A stretch of DNA of 7,610 bases from an uncultured Bacilli bacterium (GCA_944364705.1 CALVWH010000099.1:1-7610); one strand, 5' to 3'. Shown: positions 1 through 6,788, numbered from the stretch's first letter. A program made the numbers and translations. Notes: generated by a model from the sequence alone, not told the origin.

Positions 1-61
1 CTTTTGCTGGTTCTTGTTCAATAACAATTCCTTCTTTGGCTGATTCCATATCGCTTACTTT
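1..61 (-). pseudogene. In-frame continuation of PASTA repeat 2 beyond the stop
   Basis: Directly after the kinase TAA, in the same frame, the translation reads KVSDMESAKEGIVIEQEPAK and runs off the window. It matches the second half of a PASTA repeat, where a spacer leads to a G-x-V-I-x-x-x-P core; the first repeat has the equivalent EEGKVIGTEPQGN at its residues 386-398. The first half of this repeat lies just before the stop. This is therefore the separated remainder of the kinase gene and not a new gene. Whether more PASTA repeats follow cannot be seen. Confidence 0.8.
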
Positions 62-1402
62 TTACGTTTCAATCGATACCACAAGACCTTTACTTTCTAA
101 CGATTTTTGTACTGCCGTTGCGGTTTGACCAACATAATCCTCTAAGGTTATAAGATCCGTTCCTTTGGAAATAATTAACGTGATTTCCGTACCTTTTTTA
201 GCCATTCGATTCCCTTGAGGTTCCGTTCCAATCACTTTACCTTCCTCAATTTTATCATCGAATTCTTCTTTTGTCTTCGTTTTTACTTCAAAACCAGAAT
301 CCATTAATGCTTTTTCTGCTTGAGCAACCGTCATATCACTAACATCGGGAATTTTAACTTCTTTATTTTGGTAAAAAATGATCGCAAAAGCAATAATTCC
401 AATCACAACAAAAATTCCAGCAATAATTCCAAAAATTTTAAGTCCTTTATTTATCTTTTTGTCTTCTTTGTCTTCTTTCTCTTTTTGTTTTTTCATTTCT
501 TTTAAATTTAGAACCGTTTTGGTTTCTTCTAATTCTTGTTCTGGATATTCATAAACAATACGAGCATCATTTTTATGTTCTTCATTTAAAGCAACTTTTA
601 AATCCTCTCTCATTTGTAAAACGTTGTCATAACGATTTTTTGGATTCTTTGCACATGCTTTCAATACAATATTTTCAATACTTTGAGGAATTCCTAAATC
701 CATTTTCGTAAGAGAAGGAATACTTTCCTTCATTTGTTTGATCGCAATTTCAACCGCATTATCTCCTTTAAAAGGCAAAGTTCCGGTTAAAAGTTCATAC
801 ATTAAAATTCCTAAAGAATAAATGTCACTTTTGATGGTAGCTCCGTTTCCATTGGCTTGTTCTGGAGGTAAATAATGAACCGATCCCATAACCGAATTGG
901 TTTGTGTAAGTTCATTACTATTTAAAGCCATCGCGATTCCAAAATCGGTGATTTTTACCATTCCATCTTCTAAAATCATAATGTTTTGTGGTTTAATGTC
1001 TCTATGAATAATATAGCTATCATGAGCACAAGCAAGTCCACTGGTTAATTGAAGCATAATGTCGACAACTTCTGGAAGTGTTAAATGTCCTCTTTTTTTA
1101 ATTAAACTTTTTAAAGTTTTTCCATCAATATATTCCATGACAATAAAATAAACGCCATTGTCTTCTCCAACATCATAAACTTCTACAATATTTGGATGAG
1201 ATAAACTACTTGCAGCAATTGCTTCTCTTTGGAATCTTCTTACAAATTTTTCATCTTCTGCTAAATCGCCACGTAGTACTTTTACGGCAACATCACGATC
1301 TAAAATTAAATCATGAGCTAAATAAACGTTTGCCATACCACCTTCGCCAATCATTCTCGTTATTTGATAGCGATCATTGATTTTTTGCCCCTTTACAATC
1401 AT
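62..1402 (-). CDS. prkC: PrkC/Stk-type membrane Ser/Thr kinase with PASTA repeats, ended early by an in-frame TAA
   Basis: Eukaryotic-type Ser/Thr kinase that senses cell-wall fragments through extracellular PASTA repeats and phosphorylates cytoplasmic targets. Visible kinase motifs: glycine loop GEGGMANV (19-26), catalytic Lys41 in VAVKVL, HRDIKPQN with Asp135, DFG 153-155, an activation loop with Thr166/Thr168 ahead of PPE (179-181), and SDIYSLG (192-198). A Lys/Glu-rich juxtamembrane stretch (about 300-319) leads to one membrane helix (about 323-343). PASTA 1 spans about 349-413. PASTA 2 starts near 416 and is cut by TAA after residue 446. Reading on past that stop gives the missing second half of the repeat, so the gene probably once continued beyond base 1. 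The ATG shares ATGA with the phosphatase stop and has GGAGG seven bases upstream, so the pair is translationally coupled. The kinase domain looks intact. Function is assigned by family; the truncated length is seen directly. Confidence 0.93.
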   Translation of the reverse strand: MIVKGQKINDRYQITRMIGEGGMANVYLAHDLILDRDVAVKVLRGDLAEDEKFVRRFQREAIAASSLSHPNIVEVYDVGEDNGVYFIVMEYIDGKTLKSLIKKRGHLTLPEVVDIMLQLTSGLACAHDSYIIHRDIKPQNIMILEDGMVKITDFGIAMALNSNELTQTNSVMGSVHYLPPEQANGNGATIKSDIYSLGILMYELLTGTLPFKGDNAVEIAIKQMKESIPSLTKMDLGIPQSIENIVLKACAKNPKNRYDNVLQMREDLKVALNEEHKNDARIVYEYPEQELEETKTVLNLKEMKKQKEKEDKEDKKINKGLKIFGIIAGIFVVIGIIAFAIIFYQNKEVKIPDVSDMTVAQAEKALMDSGFEVKTKTKEEFDDKIEEGKVIGTEPQGNRMAKKGTEITLIISKGTDLITLEDYVGQTATAVQKSLESKGLVVSIET

Positions 1403-2136
1403 TTTTTTGCCTCCAATTCCAAAAGTGCAACGGAAATGTTATCCGTACCACCTCGATTATTACTTTTACAAATTAATTTTTGAACTTTTTCTTCTACTTT
1501 TAAGTTTTCGGTTAAAACTTTATTAATTTGTTCAAAATCTAACATATTGGTAAGTCCATCGCTACAAAGCATAATCGATTCTACTTGATCTTCAACAGCA
1601 AAAACATCCATTTCTACCGTAGTTTGAGCTCCGAGTGCTTTCATCAAGACATTTTTTCTTGGATGCTCTTTTGCTTCTTTTTCGGTTAATTCTCCGGATT
1701 TTACGAGTAAATTTACTAAAGTATGATCATTGGTTACTTTATGTAATTTTTTATTTTTTAAAACAAATCCAGAAGAATCTCCAATATTTCCAAATAAAAG
1801 ATATTCTTTGGTTAATAAAGCCATAACTAAAGTCGTTCCCATTCCCATACTTTCTGGATGTTCTTCGGTATATTTATAAATAAGAACATTTGCTTCACTG
1901 ACAACTTCTTTTATAAAACTTACTGCATCGGTTTTATTTCCAACGCTTCCTAAATCTCGAAAACGTTTCCCAATATGTGTGATGGCAATAGAGGAAGCAA
2001 CTTCTCCTGCTTTATGTCCTCCCATACCATCGGCAACGGCCATTAAAATTTCTCCATTATCGTTTTCACAGATAATGACGCTATCTTCGTTATGATCCCT
2101 TACTTTTCCAGGGTCTGTTAAATAATAATATTCCAT
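1399..2136 (-). CDS. prpC: PP2C-family Ser/Thr protein phosphatase (PrpC/Stp)
   Basis: Cytoplasmic metal-dependent phosphatase that reverses phosphorylation by the neighbouring PASTA kinase. The 245-residue length is typical for the family. Metal-site motifs are all present: RDHNED (13-18), ADGMGGH (35-41, Asp36), CSDGL (191-195, Asp193) and GGTDNIS (229-235, Asp232). DHTLVNLLVKSGEL (137-150) followed by HPRKNVLMKALG (158-169) matches the PrpC flap region. The usual GDSR after the core strand is GDSS here (119-122). I chose the ATG at 2136 over the TTG one codon upstream: a GAGGAGG site sits seven bases before the ATG, and the ATG shares its A with the rlmN stop (TGATG), which implies coupling. 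It ends with TGA inside the kinase start (ATGA). This is the classic Bacillota phosphatase-kinase pair. Confidence 0.95.
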   Translation of the reverse strand: MEYYYLTDPGKVRDHNEDSVIICENDNGEILMAVADGMGGHKAGEVASSIAITHIGKRFRDLGSVGNKTDAVSFIKEVVSEANVLIYKYTEEHPESMGMGTTLVMALLTKEYLLFGNIGDSSGFVLKNKKLHKVTNDHTLVNLLVKSGELTEKEAKEHPRKNVLMKALGAQTTVEMDVFAVEDQVESIMLCSDGLTNMLDFEQINKVLTENLKVEEKVQKLICKSNNRGGTDNISVALLELEAKK

Positions 2137-3161
2137 CAAACATCCTCCTCAATTTTTGCTCGAAGTTGCCCACAAGCAGCCATAACTTTGGTACCAAATT
2201 CTTTTCGAATGGTTACGTTGATATGATTTTTTTTCAAACAATCGTAAAATTTTAAAATGGTTTCTTTTTCGCTTCTTTTATATTGAATATGACTGGTTTC
2301 ATTATAAGGAATTAAATTAATGTAACAGTTCATTCCTTGTACTAGGCTTGCTAATTCTTTGGCACAAGCAAGACTATCATTTTTATCTTTTATCATAATA
2401 TATTCAAAAGTTACTCGCCGATTCGTTTTCGCGATATATTTTTTTAAAACTTGGATTAAGTCTTTTAGTGGATATGCTTTATTAATAGGCATTAATTCAT
2501 TTCGCAAGGTATCGTTTGGAGCATGCAAAGAAATGGCTAAATTTACTTGTTTTCCATCCTCTATAAATTGTTCAATTTTAGGAATGATTCCAGAAGTTGA
2601 TACGGTAATATGACGAGCTCCAATATCTAGTCCTTTTCCACAATTAATAATGTTAATGAAATCAATAACTGCATCATAGTTATCAAAAGGTTCTCCAATT
2701 CCCATTAACACAACATGAGTAATTTTTTCGTTTATGATTTCTTCTACTTTTAGAATTTGTAACACCATTTCACAAGTTTTTAAATTTCGTCTTTTCTTTA
2801 ATCGTCCACTTTCACAAAAGGCACACCCCATGTTACATCCTACTTGGGTAGAAATACAAAGACTATTCCCATAATTATGTTTCATCAATACGGCTTCAAT
2901 TTTTTGATGATCTTCTAAAGAGAATAAAAATTTTTTAACATCGATATCTTCTTGTTTTTGTACAAGTTATAAAGAGGTTATTGAAAATTCTTTTTTTAAT
3001 TTTTCAATCAAATCTTTTTTTAAATTGGTCATCTCTTCAAAGCTATGAACTTTTTTTCGATATAACCAATCAAAAATTTGTGTAGCTTTAAATTTTTTTT
3101 CTTGATGATCGAGAAAATAGTTTTCTAATTTTTCTAATGTATAATTATAGATACTCTCCAT
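2136..3161 (-). pseudogene. rlmN: 23S rRNA (adenine2503-C2)-methyltransferase RlmN, interrupted by one in-frame TAA at codon 65
   Basis: Radical-SAM enzyme that methylates A2503 of 23S rRNA and A37 of some tRNAs. Read through the stop, it is 341 codons, normal for RlmN. The N-terminal part (1-64) has the family's RNA-binding helical domain, with KATQIFDWLYRKKVHSFEEM at 25-44. TAA then occupies 2967-2969, and homology resumes at once in the same frame with KKFLFSLEDHQKIEAVLMKH (76-95). Catalytic parts are intact: the 4Fe-4S motif CxxxCxxC (Cys109, 113, 116), GIGEP near 153-157, and the C-terminal AACGQL whose Cys330 should be the methyl-carrying cysteine. The stretch CESGRLKKRRNL after the cluster differs slightly from the Bacillus form. 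The 64-residue product would have no catalytic domain. Reinitiation at the TTG/ATG near 2888 has no Shine-Dalgarno site and would give a protein without its N-terminal domain. Possible causes are a recent nonsense mutation, a sequence error or readthrough. The gene is first in its unit and overlaps prpC by one base. Confidence 0.9.
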
Positions 3162-3178
3162 AGCAACACCCTATGATT

Positions 3179-3207
3179 ATTATAGCATGACTACTTTTAA
3201 AAAGCAA
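3179..3207 (-). promoter_or_regulatory. Extended -10 SigA-type promoter of the rlmN-prpC-prkC unit
   Basis: On the minus strand a perfect TATAAT (3184-3179) is preceded by TG one base upstream (TGCTATAAT), the extended -10 form. A weaker -35-like TTGCTT lies at 3207-3202 with 17-base spacing. Transcription should begin near 3171-3173, only about ten bases before the rlmN ATG at 3161. The leader is therefore very short, and its AGGGTG ribosome site lies at or near the 5' end. Confidence 0.7.
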
Positions 3208-3215
3208 AAACTTTC

Positions 3216-3250
3216 AAAAAAAAATTCTTATTTCGAAGAATCTTTTTTTT
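3216..3250 (-). terminator. A-tract/T-tract intrinsic terminator overlapping the end of the DUF5684-like gene
   Basis: On the minus strand ATTCTT (3241-3236), loop CGAAAT, and AAGAAT (3229-3224) form a six-base-pair stem followed by a run of T to 3216. The stem can extend through the preceding A run pairing with the T run, with one G-T wobble. The TAA stop of the upstream gene lies inside the hairpin. The stem has little G+C, so strength is uncertain, but the next unit's promoter starts right after it, which fits a unit boundary. Confidence 0.5.
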
Positions 3251-4154
3251 CTAGATCTGGGGGAATATAAGTAAAAGGATTGAAGGTCTGAGAATTTGTT
3301 TGATTTCCCATAGTATTTTTTACTTGTTCTTGAGGTGGCTGGTTAACACTTGACACCATAGTATTTGGAGCTAATAAATCAACGGGAGGTTTCTTTAAGG
3401 TTGGATGGATTCCTTGATTTTTCATTTCATCTAATTTTTTTTGTGGCATTAACAAATCTACTGGACGCATAACGGAAGGAGTCGATACGGTTTGTGGTTC
3501 TACCGTAGGATTTTGATTTCTTCCATTCGGTACAGTTCCATTAAAAGCAGGAGTTGGCGGTAAAGGGGGATTTTCGGGTACCATCTGGGGATTGGATACC
3601 GAATTTAAATTTCCAGGATTCGAAATCATGTTGTTTTGCGGTTGTTGATTTCGAACAATCATTTCTGGGCCTTTCCACATCAATCCTCCTGCCGTAACCA
3701 CGTTGTTTGTTGTTTCTTGTTTTTTTTCTCCAAAAGGTGTTACAGCAACTTCTGGAACGGTTGCTACTTCTTGAATTGGTGTCATGGTTGGCTCTACTTT
3801 ATTTTCTATTGTTTGTGGCTCGATCGTTTTTGTTTTTCTTTTACAAGTTAAAGCAAAAATTGGAAAGGAAATATAAGGAAACATTAGTAAAAATATAGGA
3901 TAAAGTGTTGCTTTTTGAAAATAGATCGTTAAAGCTCGATAAATTTTATATAGAAAAACAATTTGAATAATGGGAACAAAAAGAAGAATAAAATAAACAA
4001 TGGGAAGATTTAATGCTTTTGTCATTACATATAGATTATAAAATGGAATAAGTCCTTTCCATCCTTTTTCTCCCATTTTGGTAAAAATTACAAAATTAGA
4101 AAGGAGATAAAGAAGTAAAAAAACAATTCCAACAATCCAATATTCTGAAGTCAA
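3228..4154 (-). CDS. DUF5684-like small membrane protein with long Pro/Asn/Gln-rich tail
   Basis: Function unknown. Residues 1-104 hold about three hydrophobic helices (5-25, 51-71, 84-104). Between the first two is GEKGWKGLIPFYNLYVMTKA (28-47), the G-W-x-x-x-I-P-x-Y-N signature I associate with DUF5684/signal-peptidase-I-like membrane proteins. The remaining 200 residues are low complexity, rich in Pro, Asn, Gln and Thr, and probably disordered. Inside the tail an octapeptide recurs: PVDLLMPQ (231-238) and PVDLLAPN (257-264). The start is TTG at 4154, with AAGGG six bases upstream; no ATG is available before Met27, and starting there would remove the first helix. It follows the SPFH gene by 63 bases, so the two may be co-transcribed, although a weak hairpin and a TAGAAT sequence lie between them. 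It ends with TAA inside a terminator-like hairpin. Family assignment is moderate; role unknown. Confidence 0.75.
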   Translation of the reverse strand: MTSEYWIVGIVFLLLYLLSNFVIFTKMGEKGWKGLIPFYNLYVMTKALNLPIVYFILLFVPIIQIVFLYKIYRALTIYFQKATLYPIFLLMFPYISFPIFALTCKRKTKTIEPQTIENKVEPTMTPIQEVATVPEVAVTPFGEKKQETTNNVVTAGGLMWKGPEMIVRNQQPQNNMISNPGNLNSVSNPQMVPENPPLPPTPAFNGTVPNGRNQNPTVEPQTVSTPSVMRPVDLLMPQKKLDEMKNQGIHPTLKKPPVDLLAPNTMVSSVNQPPQEQVKNTMGNQTNSQTFNPFTYIPPDLEKKDSSK

Positions 4155-4191
4155 TGCTATCCCTTCTTCCTTTTTATTCTAATCGTTTATG

Positions 4192-4211
4192 AAAAAGAGA
4201 AGAATTCCTCT
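4192..4211 (-). terminator. Weak hairpin with short T tail between the SPFH and DUF5684-like genes
   Basis: On the minus strand AGAGGA (4211-4206), loop ATTC, and TTCTCT (4201-4196) can form a six-pair stem with one G-T wobble, followed by four T. It lies seven bases past the SPFH stop. It could partially terminate transcription and so lower expression of the second gene, or it may be chance in AT-rich DNA. Confidence 0.25.
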
Positions 4212-4217
4212 ACCCTT

Positions 4218-5396
4218 TTATTGTAATTTTGTACCACACTGTGAGCAAAAATTACCAGTTGCTTTGGCTCCGCATTGTGGACAAAAGTTCATCTTTGGTT
4301 GGTTTTCTTCTACTTTCGTTTCAGTTGGTTGTGTCGTTTGTTGATTGGTTTGAAATAAAGTTCCTGGTTCTTTTACTGGAGCTGTTTGCGTATTGATTGG
4401 CTCTACTGGATTTTGATTTACCGCTCCTAAAACACCAGTTCCTACACCATTTGCCATGTTCATTCCCATAAATCCTACCATAGCACCTGCTTCATTAGAT
4501 GCTGCATTTTGCATAGCTTCTGCTGTTGCATTTGCCATAAGTCCCGATTGCATGCTAGCATTTGAGAAAATCATCGCATCATCAATTTTGTTTACTCTCT
4601 TCATCGATTCTTCTGTTAAGTTAATATCTTGAAGAGCTACATCAGTAATTACAAGTCCATATTGTTGTTTCCAACTATCATCCAAAATTCGATTCATTTC
4701 ATCAGAAATATCGCTTCCATACATTCCGATATCGCCAAATGGAATTTTATGTTTTCTCATAACTTGTGTAATCGCACTTGTAATTTTTTCGATAAATTTT
4801 CCTTTTAATTGTGATCCAATAATATCTTCATACGTTAAAAGATCTTTTGGATTTGATCCAATCACATTATGAACTAAAACAATTGGATCGATTACTTGAA
4901 AGGCATATTCTCCAAAAAAAGTAACTTCTAACATTCCATATTTATCATCGGTTATTTTCTTTGGTTGTGGAGAACCAAATTTATTTCCAGTAATGTTTAA
5001 TAAATTTACATAATAAACTCTTTGATCTCTTGCGGTTTGTCCACCATAAGTAAATCTTCGACCAATGGTTTTAAAGGTATCGATAATTCCTTTTCCAAGA
5101 CCTCCAGTAAAAATACTAGATTCACTGCTAGTATCAAAGGTGTATTCTCCTGGTTCTGCAGTAAATTCTTTAATCGCACCATTATCGATAATCATCATAG
5201 CCATTCCTTCTGGAACTGCGATTTTAGTTCCATTGGAAAGAACACCTTCTTGATAATTTTTATTTCCACTTCCATGGTTTACATTCCCTTTTACAATTAA
5301 TACATTCTTTTCAATGGTAGGACAAGTAACAAACTCTTTAAACTGATCTCCAAATGCAGAAGATGTACTACTTGTTAATGCTTTAATTAATCCCAT
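4218..5396 (-). CDS. YdjI-type SPFH-domain protein with C-terminal zinc ribbon
   Basis: Relative of Bacillus subtilis YdjI and of proteins annotated 'virion core protein (lumpy skin disease virus)-like'. Members have an SPFH (stomatin/prohibitin/flotillin) domain, which assembles at membranes; YdjI is linked to PspA-type envelope stress proteins in Bacillus. Here the SPFH region spans roughly 25-270: an early strand segment with KIAVPEGMAMMIIDNGAI (58-75), then LEVTFFGEYAFQVIDP (156-171), then the helical DLLTYEDIIGSQLKGKFIEK (185-204). A Met/Ala/Gly-rich segment (277-327) and a Gln/Thr/Pro-rich linker (328-368) follow. The end is a double-CxxC zinc ribbon: Cys372, Cys375, Cys384, Cys387. There is no signal peptide or clear membrane helix. 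The ATG has AGAGG seven bases upstream and its own promoter. It ends in TAA right after the ribbon, as expected for an intact protein. Family is confident; cellular role is inferred. Confidence 0.9.
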   Translation of the reverse strand: MGLIKALTSSTSSAFGDQFKEFVTCPTIEKNVLIVKGNVNHGSGNKNYQEGVLSNGTKIAVPEGMAMMIIDNGAIKEFTAEPGEYTFDTSSESSIFTGGLGKGIIDTFKTIGRRFTYGGQTARDQRVYYVNLLNITGNKFGSPQPKKITDDKYGMLEVTFFGEYAFQVIDPIVLVHNVIGSNPKDLLTYEDIIGSQLKGKFIEKITSAITQVMRKHKIPFGDIGMYGSDISDEMNRILDDSWKQQYGLVITDVALQDINLTEESMKRVNKIDDAMIFSNASMQSGLMANATAEAMQNAASNEAGAMVGFMGMNMANGVGTGVLGAVNQNPVEPINTQTAPVKEPGTLFQTNQQTTQPTETKVEENQPKMNFCPQCGAKATGNFCSQCGTKLQ

Positions 5397-5443
5397 TTTC
5401 TAACCTCTTTCTTATTATGAACATTTTATGATCATCTATATAG

Positions 5444-5472
5444 ATTATAGCATAGGTTTTTTTGTTTTTAAA
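5444..5472 (-). promoter_or_regulatory. Extended -10 SigA-type promoter of the SPFH/DUF5684 unit
   Basis: Minus-strand TATAAT (5449-5444) is preceded by TG one base away, giving TGCTATAAT, identical to the rlmN promoter core. TTTAAA at 5472-5467 sits 17 bases upstream and matches four of six -35 consensus positions. The start should lie near 5437, leaving a leader of about 40 bases. A 12-base palindrome, ATCTATATAGAT (5445-5434), overlaps the end of the -10 and the presumed start and could be an operator. Confidence 0.7.
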
Positions 5473-5496
5473 GTTTTTTTCTAAAGGTTTACATTG

Positions 5497-5531
5497 AAAA
5501 AAAAGAAAAGTTTGCAACTCTTCTTTTCTTT
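5497..5531 (-). terminator. Intrinsic terminator after the CcdA-like fusion gene
   Basis: On the minus strand AAAAGAAGAGTT (5527-5516) pairs with AACTTTTCTTTT (5512-5501) across a GCA loop: twelve pairs with one G-T wobble. It is followed by TTTT, which can also extend the stem. It lies about 35 bases after the stop codon and upstream of the next promoter, so it cleanly ends the redox unit. Confidence 0.75.
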
Positions 5532-5564
5532 CGTTTTTCTTTTTTAGTTTTTACTAGTTTCCTT

Positions 5565-6788
5565 TTAAAAATTAAACATAATTAGTTCTGGTTTAAATAA
5601 TAATAAAAGTCCAAGAATTACCATGATAATTCCTCCAATAAGATGAGATAAATTCCCATATTTTTTTGAAAAACCAGTCATTTTTAAGGAAGTCATCGCA
5701 ATGGTAAATACAATAACATCATCTAGTAAAAAGAACAAAATGTAAAGAAAAATGTTAAATGCATACGATGCCGTACTAAGATCATTCATTGCTAAAACCT
5801 GTGTATATAATAATGGAAGTCCAGCAGAGCAAGCAAGTTCTACAAGGTTAACGGAAACCGCTAGCGTTATAATCCCAATCATAGCCAAAAAGAAACTTTT
5901 TTCAGTTGTAAATTTTTTTATTTTTTGAATCATTTTCTTTCGTTTCTTTTTATCGACCAAATCACACCCTTCGCCATTTTTCTTTTCCTTATAAAATTTA
6001 ATTAAATTGATTCCTCCAGCAAGCAAAGCAACAAGTGCAATAATATTACGAACGATCATAATTTGTTGAATTTTCATAGCAACCTGTAACCAAGATACCA
6101 TAAAAAGTAAATAAACAAGTGCCGAAGTTCCTAAAAACGTAAATCCTAAAATCCACATCCGTTTCCGATTTTTCATTCCTAAAAGCATCGAAATTAAAAG
6201 GAGTAAAATCCACATCGCGCATGGATTAAATCCATCAACAAATCCAATAATTGCTCCTAATAATGGTAAAGAAACGGTCTTTGGATTAATTTCTCCTAAA
6301 ATAGGAACTTTCACAAGATCTTCTTTTTCTTTAGAAGGTGTTTCCGTAGGAGTCTCAGTAGGAATTTCTTCTTGTGGTGGTGCCGTTTGATAATGATTTG
6401 GATCATTTAAAATATTTTGTACCACATTTTCGTCTAGATTTTCTCGATTTTTTAATACATTTTCGATTTGATATCCAATATTTTCATTATAGCCAATAAA
6501 ATAATTTTTTCCGATAACAGTAAAAGGAACTCCACCTTCGGTAACCTGAAAAGCATCTTTTACCGTATCTAAAAGATTTTGATTTTCTTCATCATACCAA
6601 ACTTCATAAAGATGAATTTCTAACTCTTCATATTTGGTCTCTAAAGTACTTAAAAATTCTTTTTCACTTGCACAATGTGGACACCCATCTCCATAAAATA
6701 AATATAAATCAATTTTTTCTTCTGCTTTTACAAAGGGAATCCATAAAAACAGAAAAAGAAAACATAAAATTTTTATTCCTTTTTTCAT
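5565..6788 (-). CDS. Secreted CPHC thioredoxin-fold domain fused to CcdA/DsbD-like membrane thiol transporter
   Basis: Probably moves reducing equivalents across the membrane to an attached extracytoplasmic thiol domain. Residues 1-22 are a signal peptide (LCFLFLFLWIPFVKA, likely cut before Glu23; it could instead stay as an anchor). The thioredoxin-fold domain (about 25-130) has GDGCPHC with Cys36/Cys39 and a cis-Pro loop GGVPF (Pro88). A Pro/Thr/Glu linker with a TETP repeat (144-151) follows. The membrane part has six likely helices: about 174-204, 211-235, 243-266, 299-331, 342-368 and 380-402. Helix 1 carries DGFNPCAMW (Cys190) and helix 4 carries NLVELACSAGLP (Cys320), the expected pair of redox cysteines of CcdA/DsbD-type carriers. 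A lone Cys275 lies in a Lys-rich loop between helices 3 and 4. The ATG overlaps the thioredoxin stop (ATGA), with AGGAGA five bases upstream. Substrate is unknown; no cytochrome c genes are in view. Family confident, direction of electron flow inferred. Confidence 0.88.
   Translation of the reverse strand: MKKGIKILCFLFLFLWIPFVKAEEKIDLYLFYGDGCPHCASEKEFLSTLETKYEELEIHLYEVWYDEENQNLLDTVKDAFQVTEGGVPFTVIGKNYFIGYNENIGYQIENVLKNRENLDENVVQNILNDPNHYQTAPPQEEIPTETPTETPSKEKEDLVKVPILGEINPKTVSLPLLGAIIGFVDGFNPCAMWILLLLISMLLGMKNRKRMWILGFTFLGTSALVYLLFMVSWLQVAMKIQQIMIVRNIIALVALLAGGINLIKFYKEKKNGEGCDLVDKKKRKKMIQKIKKFTTEKSFFLAMIGIITLAVSVNLVELACSAGLPLLYTQVLAMNDLSTASYAFNIFLYILFFLLDDVIVFTIAMTSLKMTGFSKKYGNLSHLIGGIIMVILGLLLLFKPELIMFNF

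Noticed and set aside
1399..2138. Mycoplasma-type code with TGA as Trp
   Set aside because: TGA ends rlmN, prpC and the thioredoxin at neat overlaps with the next start, and Trp is encoded by TGG.
2359..2613. Plus-strand reading frame opposite rlmN, and similar ones opposite the SPFH gene (5022-5300) and the tailed membrane protein (3636-3851)
   Set aside because: They are antisense to clear genes, have hydrophobic low-complexity translations typical of antisense AT-rich DNA, and show no ribosome site that I could identify.
2136..2888. The C-terminal RlmN part as an independent gene starting at TTG/ATG near 2888
   Set aside because: There is no Shine-Dalgarno site in front, the start falls within conserved RlmN sequence (EAVLMKHNYG), and homology extends upstream in the same frame to the stop at 2967.
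62..3161. Complete reassignment of TAA to an amino acid
   Set aside because: The SPFH gene ends in TAA right after its zinc ribbon, and the CcdA-like and DUF5684-like genes end in TAA just before terminator hairpins, so TAA works as a stop in this genome. Partial suppression remains possible.
4155..4217. A separate promoter for the DUF5684-like gene (TAGAAT near 4179-4184)
   Set aside because: The -10-like sequence is decent, but there is no credible -35 or TG extension, and such sequences are common in AT-rich DNA.
5397..5564. A small RNA or riboswitch in the longest intergenic gap
   Set aside because: Its content is explained by a terminator, an AT-rich spacer, a promoter and a leader of about 40 bases; no conserved aptamer-like structure is visible.
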